DNA of 64,000 nt from Novosphingobium endophyticum. GTDB taxonomy: Bacteria > Pseudomonadota > Alphaproteobacteria > Sphingomonadales > Sphingomonadaceae. Both the position numbers and the translations under genes were made by a program. The DNA is taken from the NCBI RefSeq assembly GCF_014640675.1, contig NZ_BMHK01000012.1:30103-94102 (forward strand), in the 5' to 3' direction. The first letter of the stretch is position 1; every line of letters begins with the position of its first letter. Positions 23,664-31,303 of the stretch are shown one piece after another. The notes under the pieces are model-generated. The model saw nothing but the letters and a program-made list of their open reading frames with translations. It was not told the origin of the DNA and made no database searches.

Positions 23664-24779
23664 TCAGGCAGGCTCGCGTACGAGTTCCTCGTCGAGGAAG
23701 GCGGCGACGTCGTCGAGCGACACCTCCTTGTCCAGATAGGTCTTGCCGATGCCTTTCATCAGCAGGAAAGGCAGGGTGCCGGCATCCATCTTCTTGTCGT
23801 GGAGCATGTGCCGCACGAGGTCGGCGCCGTCGCACTCCAGCCGCAGCGCGGCCAGGCTGGCGGGCAGCCCGACTTCTCCGACATGCCGCGCGACGCGCTC
23901 GGCGCTGGCTCTTGCCATCAGCCCCTTGCGGGCCGAATAGCGGGCCGCGAGCACCATGCCCAGTGCCACCGCCTCGCCATGCAGCAGGGCGTCGGAAAAG
24001 CCGGTCTCGGCTTCCAGCGCGTGGCCGAAGGTATGGCCCAGGTTGAGCAATGCGCGGCGGCCGGTGGTCTCGAACTCGTCCTCGGCGACGATCCGCGCCT
24101 TGGCCGCCACCGAGTGGGAGACGGCATATTCGCGCAAGGCACTGTCGCTCGCGATCATCTTCGCGCCGTTGCTTTCGCACCAGGCGAAGAAATCCGCATC
24201 GTCGATCAGGCCGTACTTCACGACTTCGGCATAGCCGGCGAGCATTTCACGCGGCGGCAGCGTTTCGAGCGTGGAAAGGTCGGCCAGCACCAGCGCGGGC
24301 TGGTGGAAGGCGCCCACGAGGTTCTTGCCGGCGGGCGTGTTGATCGCCGTCTTGCCGCCCACGCTGGAATCGACTTGTGCAAGGAGCGTGGTGGGCACCT
24401 GGATGAACCCGCAGCCGCGCTTCAGAATGGCGGCGCAAAAGCCGGTGAGATCGCCGATGACGCCGCCGCCGAGCGCGATGATGTGGTCTCCGCGCTCGAC
24501 TTCCAGGCCGAGCAGCCAGTTCACGGTAGCGGCGAGTTCGTCCCAGGACTTGGTCTTCTCACCCGGCGGCAGGATGCGCCAGTGCGGCTCATGCCCGTTA
24601 TCGCGCAGGGACGCTTCGACGACATCGCCCCACGCGGCGTGGACATTGGCGTCGGTGACGATGGGCACCTCGCGCTTGCGCAGGCGGCCACGGCAATGCG
24701 GCACGAGTTCGGCCAGCAGGCCCGCGCCAACGCGGACTTCGTACGGGCGACCAGCGATATCTACCGGAATCACAGCCAT
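23664..24779 (-). CDS. aroB: 3-dehydroquinate synthase
   Basis: Second step of the shikimate pathway: DAHP to 3-dehydroquinate, using NAD and a metal. NAD-binding sequence is GGGVIGDLTGFCAAILKRG, with the following segment VPTTLLAQVDSSVGGKTAIN. Metal-ligand histidines lie in LNLGHTFGHALE and LLHGEAV. Length 371 is normal. It overlaps aroK by 10 bases in the usual aroK-aroB order. Confidence 0.96.
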   Translation of the reverse strand: MAVIPVDIAGRPYEVRVGAGLLAELVPHCRGRLRKREVPIVTDANVHAAWGDVVEASLRDNGHEPHWRILPPGEKTKSWDELAATVNWLLGLEVERGDHIIALGGGVIGDLTGFCAAILKRGCGFIQVPTTLLAQVDSSVGGKTAINTPAGKNLVGAFHQPALVLADLSTLETLPPREMLAGYAEVVKYGLIDDADFFAWCESNGAKMIASDSALREYAVSHSVAAKARIVAEDEFETTGRRALLNLGHTFGHALEAETGFSDALLHGEAVALGMVLAARYSARKGLMARASAERVARHVGEVGLPASLAALRLECDGADLVRHMLHDKKMDAGTLPFLLMKGIGKTYLDKEVSLDDVAAFLDEELVREPA

Positions 24780-25345
24780 TGCGAAATCCCCTGAAGCACC
24801 TTGTTGATCGTCTGGACGTGCGGGCCGCTGGCGCTCAGGACGTGGATCGGCGCCTGCGAATAGTATGGTCGCCGCTCTTCGCGCAGGCGGCCGAGGATCT
24901 CGCGCGGATCGCCTTGTTGTAGCAGCGGGCGGTTGTCCTTGCGGCCGGTCCGCTCGACCAGCGTGTCAATCTCGCTGTCCAGCCAGATGGTGAGAGCCTT
25001 GTCGAGAATCAAGGCGCGGGTCTGATCGTTGCAGAAGGCGCCGCCCCCGGTGGCGATCACGCAGCATCCGTCACAATCCTCGATCAGCCTGGCAATCACG
25101 CGCCGTTCGCCGTCGCGGAAATAGGTCTCGCCGTAAGTCTCGAAGATTTCGGGGATGGACATCTGCGCGGAGGCTTCGATCTCGTCGTCGGCATCGACGA
25201 ACGGGCATTCGAGCAGCGATGCCAGCCGCTTGCCGACGCTCGACTTGCCGACTCCCATCATTCCGACGAGCACGATCGGACGATCTATGCGTTTTGCCAG
25301 CGCGGCAATCTCCTGGGCGGAGAAGCGGGTCTGTTGAACCTCCAT
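24770..25345 (-). CDS. aroK: Shikimate kinase
   Basis: Phosphorylates shikimate with ATP. P-loop VGMMGVGKSSVGKRLA, shikimate-binding DADDEIE, GGGAF and the adenine-lid region RKDNRPLL are all present. I chose the ATG at 25345 (MEVQQTRFSAQE); an upstream ATG at 25387 adds 14 residues with no conservation expected. It is the first gene of aroK-aroB and is divergent from 25417. Confidence 0.95.
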   Translation of the reverse strand: MEVQQTRFSAQEIAALAKRIDRPIVLVGMMGVGKSSVGKRLASLLECPFVDADDEIEASAQMSIPEIFETYGETYFRDGERRVIARLIEDCDGCCVIATGGGAFCNDQTRALILDKALTIWLDSEIDTLVERTGRKDNRPLLQQGDPREILGRLREERRPYYSQAPIHVLSASGPHVQTINKVLQGISQWL

Positions 25346-25416
25346 TGCCCCACTGCCTATAGTTGCGCTAGGTCGCAGCGCAAGCATCGGTGAAGGAAGG
25401 CGAGTTGACGGTTACA

Positions 25417-25551
25417 ATGGGAAGACGCGCGATCTGGCTAGCCGTCGCCATTCCGATCATAGCGCTGCTGGTCTGGGCCTGGATCGATGCCGGTTACGTC
25501 CCGGTGCATGAGATCGTCGAGCCGGTCGCCGTTCCGGAGCTTGCGCAGTGA
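25417..25551 (+). CDS. single-pass small membrane protein
   Basis: A 44-residue protein, MGRRAIWLAVAIPIIALLVWAWIDAG, then a short Pro/Val/Glu tail. It has one predicted transmembrane helix. A TTG at 25405 could extend it by four residues. Its stop overlaps the GTG of the next gene (GTGA), so the two are probably translationally coupled. Function unknown. Confidence 0.65.
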   Translation: MGRRAIWLAVAIPIIALLVWAWIDAGYVPVHEIVEPVAVPELAQ

Positions 25552-27404
25552 GAGCGGCGTACCTGCTCGCCGGCGCGTCACTGGCGCTTACCTCGGTCTG
25601 GGCCGTGGCCCAGGACGCGCCCGAATCCCTGCTGCCCAAGATGTTCGAGGATCCGGCGCCCGCGCCTGCCCCGACGCCCACCCCCAGGCCGCAGCCGGGG
25701 CCGGGAAGCGCCGCGGGCACGCCGCGTTCTGTTTCCTCGCCCGTGGTCCAGGCGCTACCGGGCGGGACAGGGACGGATGCAGAGGCGCGGCAGGAGAGCG
25801 ATTCGCGGCTTTCGCGCATCCCCTCGCTCGAGGAACTGGCGAGGATGACGCCGGAGGACTTCGAGGAGCTTCTGGGCAGCAAGGTCCAGTTCGACATGCC
25901 GCCCGCCGCTCGCCGCTCGATGGAGCGCGTGGGCCTCATCACCGCGTCCGAAGGCGGTCTGCCGGAGGGTTCGCTCGCGGGCCAGAACCCGAGGCTCGTC
26001 GAACTCGCGCTCTCGTCGAATCGCGGGACGCTGGTGTCGCGCTGGGGCCATATCCTTCTGCGCCGGGCGCTCATTTCGCGCCTGCAGGCGCCAGCCGGCA
26101 TGGAGCCGCAGCAGTTCGCCACGCTGCGCATCGGCCTGCTGCTGCGAATGGGCGAGATCGACGCCGCCCGCGCCGTGCTGCAGGACATCGACATCGACAA
26201 TTATACGCCCACGCTGGCCGATCTTGCCATGCGTACATATGAGCGTACGTCCGATTTCACCGGTCTGTGCCCGGTCCTGGCGACCCACGGCAGCCTGCGC
26301 GATGATCCGCAGTGGGATGTGGCCAAGGCCATATGCGAAGCGTTTCGCGGCAACAGCAGTTCGGCGCTTTCCACGCTCGAACGCGACCGTCGGCGCGGCA
26401 CAATGACGAATGTCGACCTGCTTCTGGCACAGAAGTATGCCGGGGCGGCGGGCAAGACGCGCCGTGCCGTCACGATCGAATGGGACAAGGTGAAGGACAT
26501 GACGCCCTGGCGCTATGGCCTCGCTCTCGGTGTCGGCCTCGAACCGCCGGCACGATTGATGACAGGTGCCGGGGCGCAGTACGCCTATACCACCGCGCTC
26601 GCGCCGATGGTGAGCCTCCAGGACAGGGCAGCAGCCACGGACCGCGCCGGTGCGGCGGGCATCCTGTCGAACGCAGCGATGGTGGACCTCTACGGGCAGA
26701 TCTATGCGGATACCGGCATTACCGGCGAGTGGCAGGACCGCGCCGAATCGCTGCGCGATGCCTATACGCTGGAAAGCCCCGCTGCCCGACTTGCGGCCAT
26801 GCAGGCGCTGTGGAATGCCGCGCCCGGCAGCGAGGCGGCCTATTCCCGCCGCGTGCTCACCGCCGCCGCCGCCGCGCGCATGCCGGCCACGGACGAGTTG
26901 GCGGACAGTGCGGCTTCGCTGATCTCCTCGATGCTGTCGGCCGGTTATGACGCCAACGCCGCGCGCTGGTCTTCGGTGGTGGAGGACGGCAGCCTTGCCT
27001 GGGGTCTGCTTGCCGTGGGCTCGCCGGGGCGGACCCGCTCCGTCGATACCGGCGATCTTGATCGATTCATCGACGATGACGAGAGCGCGAACAAGCGCAA
27101 GGCCGCGTTCCTCGTCGCCGGTCTCGCGGGACTCGGGCGTATCGACGAAAACGACGCCTCGCGCTTTTCGAATGATCTTTCACTCAACCTCGGCGGCACG
27201 ACGCGTTGGACGACGGCGATCGACAGCGCGGCGGAGCGCGGCGACAAGGCAAGCGTGGCCCTGCTCGCCGGCTTTGGCATGCAGGGCACGAACTGGCAGC
27301 GCATGACGCCGCGCTACCTGTTCCACATCGTCTCGGCGCTTCGCAGGGTAGGTTTCGATGCCGAGGCGCGCATGATTGCCGCCGAAGCGGTGAGCCGGGC
27401 CTGA
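25548..27404 (+). CDS. large exported protein of unknown function
   Basis: A 618-residue protein beginning with a signal peptide (GTG start, then RAAYLLAGASLALTSVWAVAQ). A Pro-rich linker (about residues 35-55) comes next, then a long Ala/Leu-rich alpha-helical body resembling helical-hairpin repeats. I do not recognise the family. Its coupling to the small membrane protein upstream suggests the two act together at the envelope. xerD begins nine bases downstream. Confidence 0.75.
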   Translation: MRAAYLLAGASLALTSVWAVAQDAPESLLPKMFEDPAPAPAPTPTPRPQPGPGSAAGTPRSVSSPVVQALPGGTGTDAEARQESDSRLSRIPSLEELARMTPEDFEELLGSKVQFDMPPAARRSMERVGLITASEGGLPEGSLAGQNPRLVELALSSNRGTLVSRWGHILLRRALISRLQAPAGMEPQQFATLRIGLLLRMGEIDAARAVLQDIDIDNYTPTLADLAMRTYERTSDFTGLCPVLATHGSLRDDPQWDVAKAICEAFRGNSSSALSTLERDRRRGTMTNVDLLLAQKYAGAAGKTRRAVTIEWDKVKDMTPWRYGLALGVGLEPPARLMTGAGAQYAYTTALAPMVSLQDRAAATDRAGAAGILSNAAMVDLYGQIYADTGITGEWQDRAESLRDAYTLESPAARLAAMQALWNAAPGSEAAYSRRVLTAAAAARMPATDELADSAASLISSMLSAGYDANAARWSSVVEDGSLAWGLLAVGSPGRTRSVDTGDLDRFIDDDESANKRKAAFLVAGLAGLGRIDENDASRFSNDLSLNLGGTTRWTTAIDSAAERGDKASVALLAGFGMQGTNWQRMTPRYLFHIVSALRRVGFDAEARMIAAEAVSRA

Positions 27405-27413
27405 TCCCTGCAT

Positions 27414-28301
27414 ATGGCGGGAGAAGACCTCGCCGAGCGTTTTCTGGCGATGCTGGCGGCCGAGCGCGGGGCAGCGGCCAATACGCTTGAGGCCTACCGG
27501 CGCGATCTGGCGGCGGCGGGGGACGTTCTGGGCGATCTTGCCGGGGCGGAGGGGCAGGCGCTCGCATCGCTTGGCGAGGCGTGGAGCGGGCTCGCGGCGT
27601 CGAGCCTGGCGAGGAGATGCTCCGCGCTGCGCCAGTTCTACGGCTTTCTGGTAGACGAGGGCGTGCGTGAGGACGATCCCTCCGGCTCGCTGCCACGGCC
27701 CCGCACCCGCCGGCCCCTGCCGCGCCTGCTGTCGCACGCGGAGGTCGAGCAATTCCTTGCGCTGGCGGAGGAGGAGGCTGCGGCAGAGCGGCCCGATGCG
27801 GTGCGTCTGCTGGCGCTCGTCGAACTGCTCTATGGCTCGGGGCTCAGGGCCAGCGAGCTGGTGTCGCTGCCGCTTTCCGCTGTGCCGCGAGACGCGCCGT
27901 TCCTGCATGTCACCGGCAAGGGCGGCCAACAGCGCATGGTGCCGGTCAGCACCCGCGCGCGCATCGCGCTCTCGCGCTGGATGGCGGTGCGGCGCGGGCA
28001 GCCGAAGTTCCTGTTTCCGTCGAGCGGCGCCAGCGGGCATCTGACGCGGGTGCGGCTGTTCCAGCTCCTGCGCGAACTGGCCCTGCGCGCCGGGCTCGAT
28101 CCCACGCGCGTATCGCCGCACGTCCTGCGCCACGCCTTCGCCACGCACTTGCTGGAGGGCGGCGCGGACCTACGCGTGTTGCAGATGCTGCTCGGCCATG
28201 CTGACATCGCCACGACCCAGATCTACACGCACGTTGACAGCGCGCGGCTGGTCGAACTGGTCAACGCGCGGCACCCACTTTCAGGAACGCGCAAGGCTTG
28301 A
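27414..28301 (+). CDS. xerD: Tyrosine recombinase XerD
   Basis: Site-specific recombinase that resolves chromosome dimers at dif with XerC. The SAM-like N-terminal domain (about residues 5-85) is followed by the catalytic domain. All catalytic residues are visible: Arg145, Lys169, His236, Arg239, His262 and Tyr271 (TQIYTHVD). The 295-residue length is typical for XerD, and no integrase-type extra domain is present. No attachment site or mobile genes are nearby, supporting a housekeeping role. Confidence 0.93.
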   Translation: MAGEDLAERFLAMLAAERGAAANTLEAYRRDLAAAGDVLGDLAGAEGQALASLGEAWSGLAASSLARRCSALRQFYGFLVDEGVREDDPSGSLPRPRTRRPLPRLLSHAEVEQFLALAEEEAAAERPDAVRLLALVELLYGSGLRASELVSLPLSAVPRDAPFLHVTGKGGQQRMVPVSTRARIALSRWMAVRRGQPKFLFPSSGASGHLTRVRLFQLLRELALRAGLDPTRVSPHVLRHAFATHLLEGGADLRVLQMLLGHADIATTQIYTHVDSARLVELVNARHPLSGTRKA

Positions 28302-28381
28302 TGAGGGAACAAGCCGGTGCGCGGGCTGTTTCTCGCGTGCAGGGAAGATCGCAAGAATCGAGCATTTCAGGAAGGAAGGAC

Positions 28382-29887
28382 ATGATTAAAGCATCGCGAC
28401 GCGTCAGGATCGCGGCCCTTGCCGTCACCACCGGCACGGCGGTGGCATTGGCGCTGACGGCCTGCACGCCCGCCACCGGTGGCGGGGTTGCCTCGGCGGG
28501 CACTCCGGGTACGCCTGCCTCGATCAGCCAGGCCGACAAGGCCGAAGGCGCTAAGGCGCATCCGCAGCTCCTCGCGGAGTTCGGCGGGTCCGTTTCGGGT
28601 CCGCAGGCTGCTTATGTGGAGACGGTGGGCAAGAACATCGCGGTGCAGTCCGGCCTCAGCAACGCGCGCGGTGATTTTACCGTGACCTTGCTGAATTCAC
28701 CGGTGAACAATGCCTTCGCGATTCCCGGCGGTTATGTCTACGTCACCCGCCAGCTCACCGCGCTGATGAACAACGAGGCGGAACTGGCCGGCGTGCTCGG
28801 GCATGAAGTCGGCCATGTCGCCGCGCGCCATGCCGCCAAACGTGAGCAGACGGCGCAGCGCAACCAGATCCTCGGCGCGATCGGTTCGATCCTCTCTGGC
28901 GTTCTGCTTGGCGACAATTCGTTCGGACAGCTCGGTCAGGAACTGTTCTCGCAAGGCTCGCAGCTGCTGACGCTGAAATACTCGCGTTCGCAGGAGCTTG
29001 AGGCGGACCGGCTCGGCATCGCCTATCTCAATCGCGCCGGGTACGATCCGCGCGCGATGGCAACGGTGCTCGAAAGCCTCGCCCGGCAGAACGCGCTGGA
29101 AGCGCAGCTGCGCGGCACGCGCAATCAGGTTCCTGAATGGGCTTCGACGCACCCCGATCCCGCTTCGCGCGTGCGTGATGCCATGGCGAGCGCCGGGGCC
29201 GGCGCCACGGGTACGATCAACCGCGACGCTTTCCTCACCGGCATCGACGGGCTCGTCTACGGGGACGATCCGAAGCAGGGCGTGATCGAAGGCAGCAGGT
29301 TTACGCATCCGGTCCTGCGCTTCGCGTTCGAGACGCCGGACGGCTTCTACATGGTCAACGGAACCCGCGCGGTTTCGATCAACGGCCAGTCCGCAAAGGC
29401 GCAGTTCTCCGGCGGCCCGCTTGGCACGGGTCTCGACGCGTATGTCCAGGGCGTCTTCGCCGGGCTGACCGGTTCGGGGCAGCCTCGTCTCACGCCGTCC
29501 ATAGAGCGGACCACCGTGAATGGCATACCGGCGGCCTATGGCGTTGCGCGGGCGCAGGTATCGAACGGCAGCGTCGATGTCGTCGTCTTCGCCTACGATT
29601 TCGGAAACGGCCAGGCCTATCACTTCGTGACAGTCTCCCAGGCGGGCGGCGCGGGCGTGTTCAATCCCATGTTCCGCAGCCTGCGCCGCCTTTCGGCGGC
29701 AGAGGCCGGCACGGTGAAGCCCCGCCGGATCGATGTGGTGACTGTAAGGCCGGGCGACACCCTCCAGTCGCTGGCGCAGCGTATGTCCTACAGCGATGCG
29801 AAGCTGGAACGGTTCCTGGTGCTCAACGGCCTGCGGACCGATTCCGCGCTGACGCCGGGACAGAAGGTGAAGATCGTTACGTATTGA
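28382..29887 (+). CDS. M48 family metallopeptidase lipoprotein with LysM-like C-terminus
   Basis: A periplasmic zinc protease related to BepA/LoiP-type quality-control peptidases. It has a lipobox (LTAC, Cys28), zinc motif HEVGH (His141, Glu142, His145) and the third-ligand segment SRSQELEADRLGIAYL. The final 50 residues (VRPGDTLQSLAQRMSYSD...LTPGQKVKIV) look like a LysM-type peptidoglycan-binding domain. A strong AGGAAGGA precedes the ATG at 28382. It is probably involved in outer-membrane protein assembly or turnover. Confidence 0.9.
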   Translation: MIKASRRVRIAALAVTTGTAVALALTACTPATGGGVASAGTPGTPASISQADKAEGAKAHPQLLAEFGGSVSGPQAAYVETVGKNIAVQSGLSNARGDFTVTLLNSPVNNAFAIPGGYVYVTRQLTALMNNEAELAGVLGHEVGHVAARHAAKREQTAQRNQILGAIGSILSGVLLGDNSFGQLGQELFSQGSQLLTLKYSRSQELEADRLGIAYLNRAGYDPRAMATVLESLARQNALEAQLRGTRNQVPEWASTHPDPASRVRDAMASAGAGATGTINRDAFLTGIDGLVYGDDPKQGVIEGSRFTHPVLRFAFETPDGFYMVNGTRAVSINGQSAKAQFSGGPLGTGLDAYVQGVFAGLTGSGQPRLTPSIERTTVNGIPAAYGVARAQVSNGSVDVVVFAYDFGNGQAYHFVTVSQAGGAGVFNPMFRSLRRLSAAEAGTVKPRRIDVVTVRPGDTLQSLAQRMSYSDAKLERFLVLNGLRTDSALTPGQKVKIVTY

Positions 29888-29902
29888 ATCGCCGAACGAA
29901 AA

Positions 29903-29928
29903 TGGGCGGCAGGTTTCCCTGCCGCCCA
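29903..29928. terminator. bidirectional hairpin terminator
   Basis: TGGGCGGCAGG and CCTGCCGCCCA form a perfect 11-bp stem with a four-base loop. It is followed by AAATTCTT on the plus strand and ATTTTCG on the minus strand. It lies between the convergent M48 gene and the first Flp pilin gene and can serve both. Confidence 0.8.
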
Positions 29929-29953
29929 AATTCTTCAATTGGCTTCGCGCTAC

Positions 29954-30124
29954 TTAGTTGGTTGCTTCCATCGTGCTCGAGGTCTTCTCGAAGGTGGCAG
30001 TCAGCTGTTCGCCCATGCCCTGCATGGCGGCGATCGCGGCAACGGCGATGAGTGCGGCGATCAGACCGTATTCAATCGCGGTGGCGCCTTCTTCGTTGCG
30101 GCGCAGTTTGCTGAGAAACTTCAT
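29954..30124 (-). CDS. Flp family type IVb pilin (copy 1)
   Basis: A 56-residue prepilin, MKFLSKLRRNEEGATAIEYG, followed by a hydrophobic helix (LIAALIAVAAIAAM). The basic leader, cleavage site before ATAIEYG and conserved Glu/Tyr are typical of Flp pilins assembled by Tad systems for surface adhesion. No tad/cpa assembly genes occur in the window. A second pilin lies 122 bp upstream. Confidence 0.9.
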   Translation of the reverse strand: MKFLSKLRRNEEGATAIEYGLIAALIAVAAIAAMQGMGEQLTATFEKTSSTMEATN

Positions 30125-30246
30125 CACATGTCTCCTGATAAGCAGTCTTGTATACCCGGCCCGGCCCGCTCTAATCCCCATTAGCTCTCCGGACGTTTAC
30201 GTGATTACGGGCGATTCCTTGAGAAATGCTTAAGTCCGCGCGCTCG

Positions 30247-30435
30247 TCAGCCGCCGTTGATTGCCTCGGAACTCGTGTTGGCCATGTTGTCCCACATATC
30301 GACCGTGACGGTGGCGACACCGCTGAGCGCCGCGAACATGGCGAGCACGATCATTCCCAGGATGAGCGCATATTCGACAGTGCTTGCGCCGGTTTCGTCC
30401 TGCAGCAATTGGGCAAGGATGCGTTTGCGTGCCAT
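30247..30435 (-). CDS. Flp family type IVb pilin (copy 2)
   Basis: A second prepilin of 62 residues: MARKRILAQLLQDETGASTV, then EYALILGMIVLAMFAALSGVA. It differs from copy 1 in leader and helix sequence, so this is an old duplication or two distinct pilins. The ATG at 30435 has a better-spaced CAGGT; an ATG at 30447 is possible. A consensus CtrA-type box sits 47 bp upstream (30482-30496). Confidence 0.88.
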   Translation of the reverse strand: MARKRILAQLLQDETGASTVEYALILGMIVLAMFAALSGVATVTVDMWDNMANTSSEAINGG

Positions 30436-30481
30436 GATTACCTGCATGTCCCCTGATATGCTGGGGGATGTCACTTCGATC

Positions 30482-30496
30482 TTAATTCCTTGTTAA
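30482..30496 (-). promoter_or_regulatory. candidate CtrA-binding site upstream of Flp pilin
   Basis: TTAA, exactly seven bases (TTCCTTG) and TTAA match the alphaproteobacterial CtrA full-site consensus TTAA-N7-TTAA. It lies 47 bp upstream of the pilin ATG at 30435. CtrA activates the Flp-type pilin gene pilA in Caulobacter; applying that here is inference. The box also lies upstream of the divergent Nudix gene. Confidence 0.5.
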
Positions 30497-30531
30497 AAAG
30501 GCGCACCGAACTGGAAAAAACTCTTACACCC

Positions 30532-30951
30532 ATGCTGGTCGTCGCGGTCGCGCTGACTGGCCCAGACGGACGTATCCTCATGCAGCAGCGGCATTTCTCG
30601 GCCGTACATGGCGGCTTGTGGGAATTTCCCGGTGGCAAGGTGGAAATCGGCGAAACGCCCGAAAACGCGGCCGTGCGCGAGCTTGAAGAGGAACTCGCCG
30701 TGCGAATCGATCCGGCGGCGCTGGAGCCGGTGAGCTTCGCCAGCGGGCTGACTGCGCAAGGCACGGCTCCCCGCCGGCCGCTTGTCATTCTTCTTTACGC
30801 CTGCGGTGCCTGGGCCGGCACGCCGCATGCGCGCGAGGCGGAGGCAATCGCCTGGCATCCGCCCACGGCGATCTGCGACCTGCGGATGCCGCCGCTCGAC
30901 TATCCGCTGGCTGACGCCTTGTGCGGTTTCCTGGCCGGGAAGACGATATAG
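30532..30951 (+). CDS. mutT: Nudix hydrolase, MutT-like (8-oxo-dGTP diphosphatase)
   Basis: Removes oxidised nucleotides such as 8-oxo-dGTP from the pool. The Nudix box is nearly canonical: Gly35, Glu41, Arg49-Glu50-Leu51 and Glu53-Glu54, with Ala56 in place of the usual Gly. The segment LMQQRHFSAVHGGLWEFPGG is typical of MutT. Length 139 from the ATG at 30532. An in-frame TTG at 30490 falls within the CtrA-type box and is less likely. Specificity is inferred. Confidence 0.85.
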   Translation: MLVVAVALTGPDGRILMQQRHFSAVHGGLWEFPGGKVEIGETPENAAVRELEEELAVRIDPAALEPVSFASGLTAQGTAPRRPLVILLYACGAWAGTPHAREAEAIAWHPPTAICDLRMPPLDYPLADALCGFLAGKTI

Positions 30952-30995
30952 GCGTTGACCGAAGCCGAATCCCTTTCTATTGGCGCACCTCCAAC

Positions 30996-31072
30996 GCGCC
31001 CGTAGCTCAGCTGGATAGAGCATCAGACTACGAATCTGAGGGTCGGACGTTCGAATCGTTCCGGGCGCGCCA
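30996..31072 (+). tRNA. tRNA-Arg (anticodon ACG), copy 1
   Basis: A complete 77-base cloverleaf including encoded CCA. The acceptor stem is GCGCCCG/CGGGCGC, the D arm contains AGCTCAGCTGGATAGAG, and the anticodon loop is CTACGAA with anticodon ACG. The T arm contains GTTCGAATC. ACG is read as ICG after deamination and decodes the CGN arginine codons common in GC-rich genomes. Confidence 0.96.
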
Positions 31073-31170
31073 TTTCCTCCCGTCCCTGGGCAGGAGGAAA
31101 GGATCATGCCAGGCATGGCGGAGGGATATGCGCCGCAAGGCGAGCCCCCGCGGAAACCTTGGGCTCGTGC

Positions 31171-31247
31171 GCGCCCGTAGCTCAGCTGGATAGAGCATCA
31201 GACTACGAATCTGAGGGTCGGACGTTCGAATCGTTCCGGGCGCGCCA
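31171..31247 (+). tRNA. tRNA-Arg (anticodon ACG), copy 2
   Basis: Identical over all 77 bases to the copy at 30996-31072, with the same ACG anticodon and encoded CCA. The 98-bp spacer between the two shows no further gene. A tandem duplication raises dosage of the main arginine tRNA. Confidence 0.96.
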
Positions 31248-31303
31248 TTATGTGTTCGCCCCAAGGGCCGGGCGGTCGCAGCCGCGACCTTGGCTTTCCT
31301 CGC

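Noticed and set aside
22443-24794. A long rightward open frame of about 780 codons across the thioesterase, DUF3008 and aroB
   Set aside because: It is antisense to aroB and out of frame with the thioesterase; in GC-rich DNA such open shadows are expected, and the sequence is Arg-rich and domainless.
27414-28301. Possibility that the tyrosine recombinase marks an integrated element
   Set aside because: Length and motifs fit housekeeping XerD; no attachment repeat, excisionase or cargo genes are nearby.
31274-31289. GGTCGC-AGCC-GCGACC hairpin after the second tRNA
   Set aside because: Six-base stem with no T-run; could be a tRNA terminator but is no stronger than chance in this base composition.
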